Source of the DNA: Lepus europaeus
Taxonomy: Eukaryota > Chordata > Mammalia > Lagomorpha > Leporidae
Direction: 5' to 3'
Assembly: GCF_033115175.1 (NCBI RefSeq)
Contig: NC_084837.1
Span: 67,231,266-67,295,265, forward strand
DNA: 64,000 nucleotides
The translations under genes were made by a program, and so were the position numbers. How positions within the stretch are numbered: the stretch's first letter is position 1; each line of letters begins with the position of its first letter. This document shows, piece after piece, positions 11,186 to 20,680 of this stretch. The notes beneath the pieces are model-generated. The model saw only the letters and a program-made list of their open reading frames with translations. It ran no database searches and was not told the DNA's origin.

Positions 11186-11690
11186 ATGGGCTGAACAATG
11201 CCCCCTTCCACCCCGCGCTAACCCCACAAAGATATTTGTGTTCAATTACTTGGAGTCTGACTGTTACCTCACATGGCAACTTTGCAGCTGTATTAAATTA
11301 ATGTCCTTGAAATGAGATTGTCCTGGATTATGCAGGTGGGCCCAGTGCAATCACAGAGTTCCCTAGGAGAAGAAGGCAGGAGGATCCGAGTATAAGGGAA
11401 GGGGATGTGATGAAGATATTGGGATCAGAGGAAGAAAAGCCCTCGGGATGTGGGGCCAGGATCCAAAGAAGGCATACTCCTCTAGGAGGTGGAGAAGACA
11501 CATTTGAGAAAAGCATATTCTTCCCTGGAGCCTTCGGAAGTAATGGCCCTGCTGACACCTTGATCTTAATCAATCAGTGCTGATTTCAGACTTGTCACCT
11601 CCAGAACTGTAGGAGAGTGTGTGTTGTTTGAAGCTGCCAGGTTTGTGATCATTTCTTACAGCAGCCACAGGAAACAAACACATCATTATG
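11186..11690 (+). repeat. MLT1-like (MaLR) solo LTR
   Basis: The 5' half has 'gctgaacaatgcccccttcc…aaagatatttgtgttcaa…ttacctcacatggcaa…ctttgcag…cctggattatgcaggtgggccca'. The 3' half has 'gccctgctgacaccttgat…cagacttgtcacctccagaactgtaggag…tttgaagctgccaggtttgtg…aggaaac'. This is the full motif order of MLT1-class LTRs. No internal retroviral genes adjoin it, so it is a solo LTR. The interval 11690-12115 shows nothing. Confidence 0.65.
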
Positions 11691-12116
11691 GCCTTCCAAA
11701 TCCTGAGGTTCTGTTCCATATAATTTAACACTTTCCTGTCATGCTCACAAATTCTACTATGTGTAAATGGCAGAATATAAATTTCTAGTGGAGAGGAAAC
11801 AGAAGTTTAGTGTTTAAAAAAATTCCCCATAGTGCCTCTCTAGTCTTAGGTACTCATTCATTCAGATGTTGGAGTGGTTTATAATTTTGGTACATAAATA
11901 AGGGAATAGGGTAATGAAGGCATTTTGAAAGTGACAGAACTCAATAAAATGTGTTTATTTCCCACCAAATTCAACATTTTGTTTTTGAGATCCATGTCAC
12001 ATGCAGTGTTTGGCTCACAGCACCTATTTAATACAGACAGGAACATAGAGAGGAATTAGCAAGCACTTAATGCATTGAGCTGAAATCTGTGGGAAAAAAA
12101 AAGAAGAAAAAGGAGA

Positions 12117-12405
12117 GGGGCTGGCATTGTGATACAGTAAGTTAAGCCTGCGATACCATCATCCAATATGGACACCAAGTCAAGTTCCAGGTGCTAAGCT
12201 TCTGATGCAGCTTCCTGCTAATGCTCCTGGGAGGATAGTGCAAGATGGTGCAAGTACTCTGCCACCCACCTGAGAAACCTGGATGAAGTCCCAGGCTCCT
12301 GACTTCAGCTAATGCAGTCTTTTGGAGAGTGAACCAACAGATGGAAGATCTCCTCCCCCAACCCAGTATAACTCTGCCTTTCAAATAAATAATTCTTTAA
12401 AAAAA
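12117..12405 (+). repeat. CSINE, older subfamily
   Basis: Starts 'ggggctggcattgtgatacag' and ends 'cctttcaaataaataattcttt'. Diverged. The following 12410-12844 is AT-rich unique sequence with no feature. Confidence 0.85.
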
Positions 12406-12844
12406 TAAAAGGAAAAAGAGAGAAAAAAGCAAGATGAGTCTGACCCAAAGTCCTCCTTATCTATTTACTTGATTAGATTTTGACACATTAAGTGGAAATA
12501 CTGAAAAGAAACGTCCAGCTCAGAACAAGGAATTTTTCCTTAAAATAAACAAGATAAAGTTATGCAAGATGTAACATTTTAAATTTAATCCATTCAATTC
12601 AAATTACTCATATTTAAAAATCCACAGAATAGGCTCAGTACTGTTCTTTTTTCATATATTAGTCTGTATTTATTAAAATAGCAAGAGGTATGACACCAAC
12701 ACAGAAAAGACCAGTAATCATTACAATAGGGTTGCTGGAAATTGAAGCTGTGCAAAGAGGAAAACCAATAAGATGCCCAAATTAAATGATTAAATTTACT
12801 ACTCATTCATAGTGATAGAGGAGTCCTAATCACGAAAACATCAG

Positions 12845-14490
12845 GGTACTGATTTAGGTAGATTATATGTGTCCACGCATCTATCCATTTCCTTTAGGTT
12901 TTTGACTTGTTGGTTTACAGCTCTTTGTAGTAATTTCTGGTGATTCTTTTTATTTCTGTGGTATCTGTTGTTATATTTCCCTTTTCATCTCTAATTTTAT
13001 TGATTTGGGTCTTCTCCCTCTTTTTTTTTTTTTTGGTAAGTTGGGCCAATGGTGACAATTTTATTTTTTTCGAAAAACCAGCTCTTTATTTCACTGATGT
13101 TTTGTACTTTTTTGGGTTAAATTTTATTTCTTCTCTTATTTTAATTATTTTCTCCTACTAATTTTGAGTTTAGTTTGCTATTGTTTTTCTACATCCTTGA
13201 GATTCATTGACAGCTCATTTATCTGGTGCTTTTCCATTTTATAAACTTTTCCATTGCTATAAACTGTCCTCTCAACACTGCTTTTGCTGTATCCCATAAG
13301 TTTTGTTATGTTGTATTGTCACCTAAATCCATTTCCAGAACACTTTAAATTTCTCTTTTGATTTCTTCTATGACCCACTGTTCATTCAGGAACATGTTGT
13401 TCAGTCTCCATGTGTTTGCATATGTTCTAGAGGTTCTTGAGTTGTTGATTTCCAGCTTCATTCCATTGCAGTCAGAGAAGATGCATGGTATGATTTCGAT
13501 TTGTTTTTTGAGTTTGCTGAGACTTGCTTTATGGCCCAGCATGTGGTCTCTCCTAGAGAAAGTTCCATGCACTGGTGAGAAGAATGTATATTCTGCATTT
13601 ATAGGATGAAAAGTTCTGTAGATGTCTGTTAGGTCCATTTGATCTATAGTGTTGATTAACTCTGTTGTTTCCTGGCTGATTTTCTGTCTGGTTTATCTGT
13701 CCATTGCTGAAAGTAGAGTATCCAAGTCCCCCAGGACTATTGTATTTGAGTTTATGTCTCCCTTTAGATCCATTAACATTTTTTTTTGACAGGCAGAGTG
13801 GACAGTGAGAGAGAGAGACAGAGAGAAAGGTCTTCCTTTTTGCTGTTGGTTCACCCTCCAATGGCCGCTGCAGCTGGTGCGCTGAGGCCTGCGCACCACG
13901 CTGATCCGATGGCAGGAGCCAGGTGCCTCTCCTGGTCTCCCATGGGGTGCAGGGCCCAAGGACTTGGGCCATCCTCCACTGCACTCCCAGGCCACATCAG
14001 AGAGCTGGCCTGGAAGAGGGGTAACTGGGACAGAATCTGGCGCCCCGACCGGGACTAGAACCTGGTGTGCTGGTGCCGCAGGCAGAGGATTAGCCTATTG
14101 AGCCACGTCGGCGGCCCTAGATCCATTAACATTTCTTTTAATAGCCAGGTGCCCTGTAATTAGGTGCATATATGTTTACAATAGTCACATCTTCCTGTTG
14201 AATTGATCCCTTAATCATTACATAGTGCCCTTCTTTGTCTCAGTTTTTCTATTAAAATCTATTTTGTATGATATTAGGGTAGCTATACTAGCTCTTTTCT
14301 GCTTTCTGTTAGCATGGAATATATTTTTCTATCCTTTCATTTTCAGTCTGTGTGTATCTTTGTTGGTGAGATGTGTTTCTTGTAAGCAGCAAATAGATGG
14401 GTTTTGTGTTTTAATTCATTCAGCCAGTCTGTCTCTTTTAACTGGAGAATTGAGGCCATTTACATCCAAGGTGAATATTAATAAGTAACA
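12845..14490 (-). pseudogene. L1 ORF2 5' part (endonuclease domain), broken
   Basis: The reverse-strand translation shows APE-type endonuclease landmarks: an 'IYAPN'-like region near 14165, a GDLDTLLSAMDR segment near 13720 corresponding to the GDFNTPLS block, and 'DLTDIYRTFHP' near 13620. It then reaches the linker 'MDRCVDTYNLPK' near 12880. The frame is broken several times and split by a CSINE at 13782-14117. The RT palm motifs are absent. Confidence 0.7.
13782..14117 (-). repeat. CSINE, young subfamily, inside L1 ORF2
   Basis: The 17-bp TSD tagatccattaacattt is at 13765-13781 and 14118-14134. Removing the element and one TSD copy restores continuous L1 sequence. The 5' terminus is slightly mutated ('ccacgtcggcggcc'). 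Confidence 0.95.
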
Positions 14491-14519
14491 ATTCGGCCCT
14501 GCTGTTTTTCCATAACTAT

Positions 14520-15509
14520 TCCTATTGTTTACTTTGGATTTCCTTTGTACTTTAACTGGGATATTTTCTGCCTTCACCTTCTTTCATGGTGATGACTGCA
14601 TTTCTGTGTTTCAGTGTGTAGCAGATTCTTAAGCATCTTCTGTAAAGCTAAACGAGTGGTGACAAATCCTTTAAATTTCTGTTTGTTATGGAAGGTCTTT
14701 ATTTCACCTTCATTCAGAAATGAGAGCTTTTCAGGGTAAAGTATTCTGGGTTGACAGTTTTGTTCTCTTAAGACTTGGAATATATCTTGCCATTCTCTCC
14801 TAGCTTGTAGGGTTTCTGATGAGAAGTCAGCTGTGAGGCTAACTGGAGATCCTCTGAAACTAATCTGGTGTTTCTCTCATGCACACTTTAGAATCTTTTC
14901 TTATGTTTTACTGTGGAGAGTTTGACTACAGTGTGTCATAGTGAAGGTCTTTTCTGGTCATGTCTATTAGGAATTCTATGTGCTTCCTGTACTTGGATGT
15001 CCCTTTCTTTCTCCAAATTGGGGAAGTTTTCTATAATTATTTCCCTAAAAAGGCCTTCTAATCCATTCTTTCTTTCCAAACCTTCAGGAACTCCTAAGAC
15101 CCATATATTGGGTCGTTTGATAGTATCCAAAAGATCTCTGAAACTGTTGTTTAGTATTCTAATTTTTTTTGGTCTGACTGCAAAATTTCCAGAGATTTGT
15201 CTCCTAACTCAGATATTCTTTCTTTTGCCCCACTGAGTCTGTTGTTAAGGCTTTCCACCACATTTTTATTTGATCTATTGAATTTTTTCTTTCCAATATT
15301 TCATTTTGATTTCTCTTTAAAATCTCAATTTCATGGGTAAAATTTTCATTCATGTCTTGTATGGATTTCTTTAATTTGTGGATTTGCTTCTGATTACTTC
15401 TAACTAATCCTACAATCAATTTTTTGAATTCCATTTCTGGCATTTCTTTGATCTCTTTATCTTCACATTCTATTATTGAAGTGTTGTTGTGTTCCTTTGG
15501 GGGTTTCAT
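14520..15509 (-). pseudogene. L1 ORF1 (ORF1p-like), broken
   Basis: Two open blocks can be read in reverse. The N-terminal block, 15509 down to about 15204 (about 100 residues), has a Lys/Glu-rich heptad pattern typical of the ORF1p coiled coil. The RRM and C-terminal region, about 15130 down to 14560, contains 'RPNIWVLGVPEG', 'QISFRGSPVSLTADFS', 'ETLQARREWQDIFQVL' and 'RILYPEKLSF'. Stops and shifts separate the blocks. ORF1p is the RNA-binding chaperone of L1. Confidence 0.75.
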
Positions 15510-16475
15510 GCTGTTTTCCTTATTCTTGTTTCTTGAATTGCTGCATTTATTATTATTTTTCCCAAGGCCCAGGCACCTCTCTCAGGGCTGCATTTATTTT
15601 TAGGCATTTGTGGAGATACTTGTTGGTTTTGTTTCATTTTGTTTTTCCTGTGATGGCATTTATCTTTGGACTATGCCTCTGTGGCTTAGTGGAGTATCTG
15701 TCTGCTTTTTCAGTGCATACCCAGAGGTGTGTGCTGGGTGTGGTCAAGGAGCTCTGTTCAGTGCTTTGGGGTGAAGGGAATGTCCAAGGTGACACCCAAG
15801 TTAGGCGTGGTAAATCTCTCTCTCTCCCTATTTTCTTAATCAGACGAGAGGGTTTGATCACCTTCTGCCCTCCAAGGAGACCAATGCCCAGGCACTAGCC
15901 CTAGTGGGTGCTATATTCACCTGTTCTGCCACAAGAACCACACAAAGGATCTCCACGGTCCTCAGTGTGAGCCCGGATCCCACAGCAATGACCCTCACCA
16001 GTCAATCAGGAAGCCCGGAGGAGAGTGTGGAGCCGCCCACAGTGACTGCCTAGAGATCCAGCCACACCCTGCACCTTCCCACGAAGCCACAGTGTTTTCA
16101 CAATCCCAGCACGCAAGGCTCCCACAGTCATGAGCGCCAAGCCTCAGCCAGACTCAGACGTCTCCTCTCAGGTGGTCACAAGCTGGTGCAGCTGTTACAT
16201 ATGTATAAAATGGCACCTTCTCAGCTAGTTACCGGATTCTGGTGCTGGGTGGTTGGGGAGAGAGAAGCGTGCTCCCCTTTTTTTCCTCTAGCTTGGCAGG
16301 TACACTGTACCCTACAGGGCTCCAAGCCAGACTAACGCCAGGCTCTTAATGCAGCTTTATCACCAGTGGCTTGGGCTGCAGCATTCTGGTCTCACCTCAC
16401 TCTCCGAAGCTGATGCTGAGGCTCTTGACAGCTGGGGTCCTGAGTTGTGTGCATCCACATTGTCCACATAGATCC

Positions 16476-16481
<6 letters not shown>

Positions 16482-16527
<46 letters not shown>

Positions 16528-16831
16528 AGGCAGAGTGGACAGTGAGAGAGAGAGACAGAGAGAAAGGTCTTCCTTTGCCGTTGGTTCACCCTCCAATGGC
16601 CGCCGCGGCCGGTGCACTGCGCTGATCTGAAGCCAGGAGCCAGGTGCTTCTCCTGGTCTCACATGCGGGTGCAGGGCCCAAGCATTTGGGCCATCCTCCA
16701 CTGCCCTCCAGGGCCCACAGCAGAGAGCTGGACTGGAAGAGGGGCAACCGGGACAGAATCCGGAGCCCCGACCAGGACTAGAACCTGGTGTGCCAGCGCC
16801 GCAGGTGGAGGATTAGCTTATTGAGCTGGCC
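16482..16831 (-). repeat. CSINE, young subfamily, with (TC)n at its tail side
   Basis: The body is 16525-16831. Instead of poly(T), the tail side is an uninterrupted (TC)n of about 42 bp at 16482-16524. The 5' terminus is shortened ('ttgagctggcc'). Confidence 0.85.
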
Positions 16832-16916
16832 AACACAGTGTCCCTCTCATTTGTGTGGAGTTTCATCTGCAGTTTTCTCCCTAACTCTTCCCTGAAATTG
16901 CACTCTCTCCACTTTT

Positions 16917-16976
16917 ATTTTTTTTTAAGATTTAATTATTTATTTGAAAGTTAAGGTTACACAGAGAAAGAAGGAG

Positions 16977-17008
<32 letters not shown>

Positions 17009-17266
17009 GTCTTCCATTCGATGGTTTATTCCCCAGTTGGTTGCAACAGCCAGAGCTGTGCCATTGCGAAGGCAGGAGCCAGGAGCTTCTTCTGGGTCTC
17101 CCATGTGAGTGCAGGGGCCCAAGGACTTGGGCCATTGTCTATTGCTTTCTCAGGCCATAGCAGAGAGCTGGATTGGAAGTGGAGCAGCTGGGACTCGAAC
17201 TGGTGCCTATACGGGATGCGGGCACTGCAGGTGGTGGCTTTACCTGCTACCCCACAGTGCCGGTCT
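16917..17266 (-). repeat. CSINE inside the L1 5' UTR
   Basis: Flanked by ctctccacttttat (16905-16918) and ctctccaatttttt (about 17265-17278), an imperfect TSD. Complete element with a 'ccacagtgccgg' terminus. Confidence 0.85.
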
Positions 17267-17431
17267 CTCCAATTTTTTAAAAACTATCTTCCCCTAGACT
17301 TCAGCAGTAAGCTCCCTCCCTATTCTGTCATCTTGGAACCTCCTTTAATACTGTTCTAAGAGATAAAGAGGCTACTGACAACCCAAAGGACTTGGGTTTA
17401 TCCTAAAGGGCTTAGAATCTAGTAGGGAGAG

Positions 17432-17651
17432 GGGCCAGTACTGTGGCATAGTATTTTAAGCCTCAGCTTGCGGCACCAACATCCCATTTGGGTGCTGGTT
17501 CAATTCTCTGCTCTTCCTCTGATCCAGCTTTCTGCTAATGGCCTGGGAAAGCAGTGGAAGATGGGCCAAATGCTTGGGCCCCTGCATTTATATGGAAGAC
17601 CCAGAAGAAACTTCTGGCTTCCGCTTGGCCCAGCTCTGGCTGAAAAGGAAG

Positions 17652-17721
<70 letters not shown>

Positions 17722-17735
17722 GAGAGAAACTAGGA
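17432..17735 (+). repeat. CSINE, 3'-truncated, followed by (GA)n microsatellite
   Basis: CSINE sequence from 'ggggccagtactgtggcatag' to 'ttggcccagctctggct', then a purine tract (GA)n at about 17655-17735. The normal pyrimidine tract and AAATAA tail are absent. Confidence 0.8.
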
Positions 17736-17981
17736 GGGAGAGAACACCAACACCTAAGGTTACTAGGAGACAGTTTGTCATTGACAGATTTTGGAGATTA
17801 CTGGAGTATTATAATTCAGATTTTGGAAGTATTTGGAATTGGGCCCTAGAGAAATCAATACTTACCCATTTATTGAATATGTATCAAGAACCTGTTATAG
17901 TTCTCTGTAAGAGTTTCTGTTTGGAGTTTACAATAATAGAAGAAGACAAAAGAAATAACCAATATGCAAGAATGAATTATG

Positions 17982-18279
17982 GCCGGTGCCGCGGCTCACT
18001 TGGCTAATCCTCTGCTTGCGGCGCTGGTACCTCAGGTTCTAGTCCCAGTCGGGGTGCCGGATTCTGTCCCGGTTGCTCCTCTTCCAGTCCAGCTCTCTGC
18101 TGTGGCCCAGGTGCTTGGGCCCTGCACCTGCATGGGAGACCAGGAGGAAGCACCTGGCTCTTGGCTTCGGATCGGCACAGCGCACATAGCTGCCATTTGG
18201 GGGGTGAACCAATGGAAAAGGAAGACCTTTCTCTCTATCTCTCTCTCTCTAACTCTGCCTGTCAAAAAAAAAAAAAAAA
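17982..18279 (+). repeat. CSINE, young subfamily, with perfect TSD
   Basis: The 13-bp TSD agaatgaattatg is at 17969-17981 and 18280-18292. It runs from 'gccggtgccgcggctcac' to a poly(A) after 'ctctgcctgtc'. Confidence 0.95.
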
Positions 18280-18527
18280 AGAATGAATTATGTGCTAAGC
18301 AGCAGAAGAATGTTTGTAGTTGAGAAACGGTTATTACTGTTACTTCTGAGTGAAAAGAGAAGTAGAATTGTCAGTGATTTAAAGGAAAGTATTATTTAGG
18401 AGAGCCTTGAAAGATGAGTAGAACTTTAAAAAGAATGGATCATTCCAGGTTGATGCGTGGGCAAGAACACAACAGCCATTAGAGGGCGGTTTAGGAGAAT
18501 GCTCAGTGGAATCAGGATGTTTGAAGG

Positions 18528-19347
18528 ACAGTGCATTACTTTCCCATGGCTGTGGTAGAAGATCAGCACACATTACCTTACAGTTCTATAGGTCTGACGC
18601 AGGGCTCCCTGGGAGAAAACCAAGGTGTTGGCAGGGCTGAGCTTCATTATAGAGGTCCCATGGGGGAGTTTCCTTATCTTTTCCAACTTCTGGAGGTCAC
18701 CCACAATTGCTGGCTGGAGGCTCCTTTCCTGAGAGCCAGTAATGTTACATTCCTGTAATTATTCTTCATAGACACATTTCCCTTTTCTCTCTCTTTTGCC
18801 TCCCTCGTCCAGTTTTAAAGCCCCCTGTGATTAGGCCCACTGGAATAATCTGGGATCATTTGATTTTTTTTTTTAATTTAAAAATGTTGAGAAGGCAAGA
18901 GGGAAGGAGGAATAGGGAAAGGGAGACAGCAAGCGAAAGAGAGAAAAAGAGAGAGAGAAGAGACTTTCCATCTACTGGTTCACTCCCCCAAATGCCTGCA
19001 ACAGCTGTGGCTAGGCTGGGCTCAGGCAAGGAGCTGGGAACACAATCGAGGTCTCCCATGTGGGTGTTGGGAACCCAGTCACTGGAGCTGTCACCACAAG
19101 CTTCCTAGAGTCTGCTTTAGCTAGAGGTTAGAGTCTAGAGTTGCAGCCTGGTATCCTAAACCCAGGCACTGCAATGTGGGATGCTGGCATCTTAACTGCT
19201 AGGCTAGATGCCTGCTACACTCTACTGTAAAGTCAGATTATTAGCAACTTTAATTGCCCTTTGCTATGCAACCTAACATATTCACAAGTTCCAGGGACTT
19301 AGGCTGTGGGCACCTTGGACAGGTCATTATTTGGCCCATCACCAGTA
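18528..19347 (-). repeat. MLT1-like (MaLR) LTR, antisense, split by a CSINE
   Basis: Both halves follow the reverse complement of the MLT1-class layout: 'catggctgtggtagaagatcag…ttacagttctataggtctga…aaggtgttggcagggctg' on the left, and 'attagcaactttaattgccctttgctatgcaacctaacatattcacaagttcc' on the right, with a CSINE at 18868-19217 between them. Confidence 0.6.
18868..19217 (-). repeat. CSINE, older subfamily, inside the LTR
   Basis: A poly(T)-led tail side, GA-rich stretch, 'ctactggttcactcccccaaatgcctgcaacagc' core block and a 'ctaggctagatgcctgc' terminus. Confidence 0.8.
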
Positions 19348-19349
19348 GT

Positions 19350-20120
19350 TAGGAGGTGCTAATCCTGAGAGGCCAAGAGGCCAAAAGAGGAAAGCTGTGA
19401 ATACGTTGATCAGAGCCATACAGAGCCCTGGCATGTTTCTGATGCTTGGTATAATTTTTTTTTTTGTTTTTTTTTTTTTAAAGACAGATTAAACTTTAGA
19501 AAATTGTTTAAACAGCAAAAATCAGGGAGCATTAGTAGGCCACCACTGCCCACTGCACACACAAAATCATGACACCAGTCTTTTGAGAAGAGAAGGGCTT
19601 TATTACTGGCCAGTGTGAGATAGGAGGCTATCATTCAAATTTGCTTTTCTGATTAGGTCTTGGGGAAAGTTTGATGGCTTAGGTGGGAGAAAGCTGGTAT
19701 GTGGAAAGGCTGATGAGCCAAGTTGTGAATGGAGCAGCTTGGAAGCAGGCCAACAGGGTATGACAGGGCAGCTCTAAGAAAGCAGGAATTTAAACTATCA
19801 GTCTCATTGGTAAAGCATAAGATGGATAACTTTAGGAAACTAAGGGGAAACTATAACAAAAGAGCTTGGAGTTTGGGGCTTCAGGAGGCCCCGAGGTAAA
19901 ACAGGAGTCACATGGGCATCCCCTATCAAGAAGGTCCAGGAAGGAAACGGATAGATGGCCATTTTATTAGGTCTAGCGGCTATCTCTGCCTATTTTCCAT
20001 GAATATTTATGACAAGTAGTTTCCGGAAATTTGGCAGAGTGTCTTCAGTAGATGCTCCATCGTACAGGTAGCAAGGGGAGACCAAAGTGGTGAGAAAGCC
20101 CCAATTACCAGCAAGCCTGA
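19350..20120. other. Unassigned sequence upstream of the BLOC1S6 CpG island
   Basis: Only a T-rich run near 19446-19480. No CSINE and no coding signature. Confidence 0.45.
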
Positions 20121-20452
20121 AGCCCAGAGAGAGCTGGACACGGGATTTTTAAAATGGTCCAGATCCCGGGGAAAGGGCGCAGCCCCGTCCCTGAGGTTTT
20201 TCCTTTACACGGACACAACAGTGAAAAGCAGCGCTCCGTGAAGAGAACCTGACTGCTCGCCCGCGTCCAACAGCTCCAACGCTCTTCAGGTCTTCACGAC
20301 CACCGAGGAGCAGCCCAGGCCCGCCCTCGCTCTCCCTCGGGGAGCCGGTTTCGGAGCCCTGCACCGCGGAGCGGGGCTAAACCACGTCCGGAACCCACAA
20401 CCAAGCGCAGGGTTTCCCGACGCCCGGGTGGGTGCGGTAGCGCCTGCCCGCG

Positions 20453-20460
20453 GTCACGTG
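20453..20460. promoter_or_regulatory. E-box TCACGTG (USF/MITF/TFEB type)
   Basis: The octamer gtcacgtg is the core of the palindromic bHLH-Zip site bound by USF and by the MiT/TFE factors (CLEAR element). It lies 133 bp upstream of the start codon, within the island. Its biological fit with a lysosome-related organelle gene is an inference. Confidence 0.5.
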
Positions 20461-20473
20461 CGCCCCCGGCTGT

Positions 20474-20485
20474 CTTCCGCTTCCG
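20474..20485 (-). promoter_or_regulatory. Tandem ETS sites (CTTCCGCTTCCG)
   Basis: Two head-to-tail CTTCCG hexamers (CGGAAG on the minus strand), followed by 'taagttccggg'. Such sites bind GABPA/ELK-type factors close to the start of many TATA-less promoters. They lie about 110 bp upstream of the ATG. Confidence 0.55.
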
Positions 20486-20592
20486 TAAGTTCCGGGTGCG
20501 ACCGTCGCATCGCTCCGGCCGGGAGCTGAGGGCGCTGGGTCCGTCCTTGCTTCTTAAGTCTCTAAGACTGCCGCTGCCTTGTTCCCAGAGGG

Positions 20593-20680
20593 ATGGACAC
20601 GAGTGTCCCCGGGCCTCCGTCTCCGGACGGGGTCCCGACAGAGCCACCGGACAGCCTGGAGGTCCGGGAACCGATGCCTG
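20593..20680 (+). CDS. BLOC1S6: BLOC1S6 coding exon 1
   Basis: 88 nt from ATG to a split Gly codon, with donor gtatgt at 20681. It encodes [13 protein letters not shown] and a Pro/Glu-rich N-terminus. Open upstream sequence in the same frame has no better ATG. Confidence 0.92.

Larger units (their letters stand above)
12845..17345 (-). mobile_element. L1 with complete 5' end but lacking its 3' half
   Basis: On the minus strand the order is: 5' end at about 17340 (reverse complement 'ccaagatgacagaataggg', a standard L1 start), 5' UTR to about 15510, ORF1, then the endonuclease part of ORF2. It stops at about 12845, just before the reverse transcriptase core. Everything downstream is missing. 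Three CSINEs (13782-14117, 16525-16831, 16917-17266) interrupt it. Most L1 copies are 5'-truncated, so this is the opposite pattern. Confidence 0.75.
15510..17345 (-). promoter_or_regulatory. L1 5' UTR (internal promoter region)
   Basis: A GC-richer stretch upstream of ORF1, reaching the canonical 'caagatg' start on the minus strand near 17340. It is interrupted by CSINEs at 16525-16831 and 16917-17266. L1 5' UTRs hold a sense RNA polymerase II promoter; whether this damaged copy is active cannot be told. Confidence 0.6.

Noticed and set aside
17468-18007. Open frame of 179 codons on +
   Set aside because: A CSINE fused to a (GA)n tract that reads as Glu/Arg repeats, then unique sequence; no domain.
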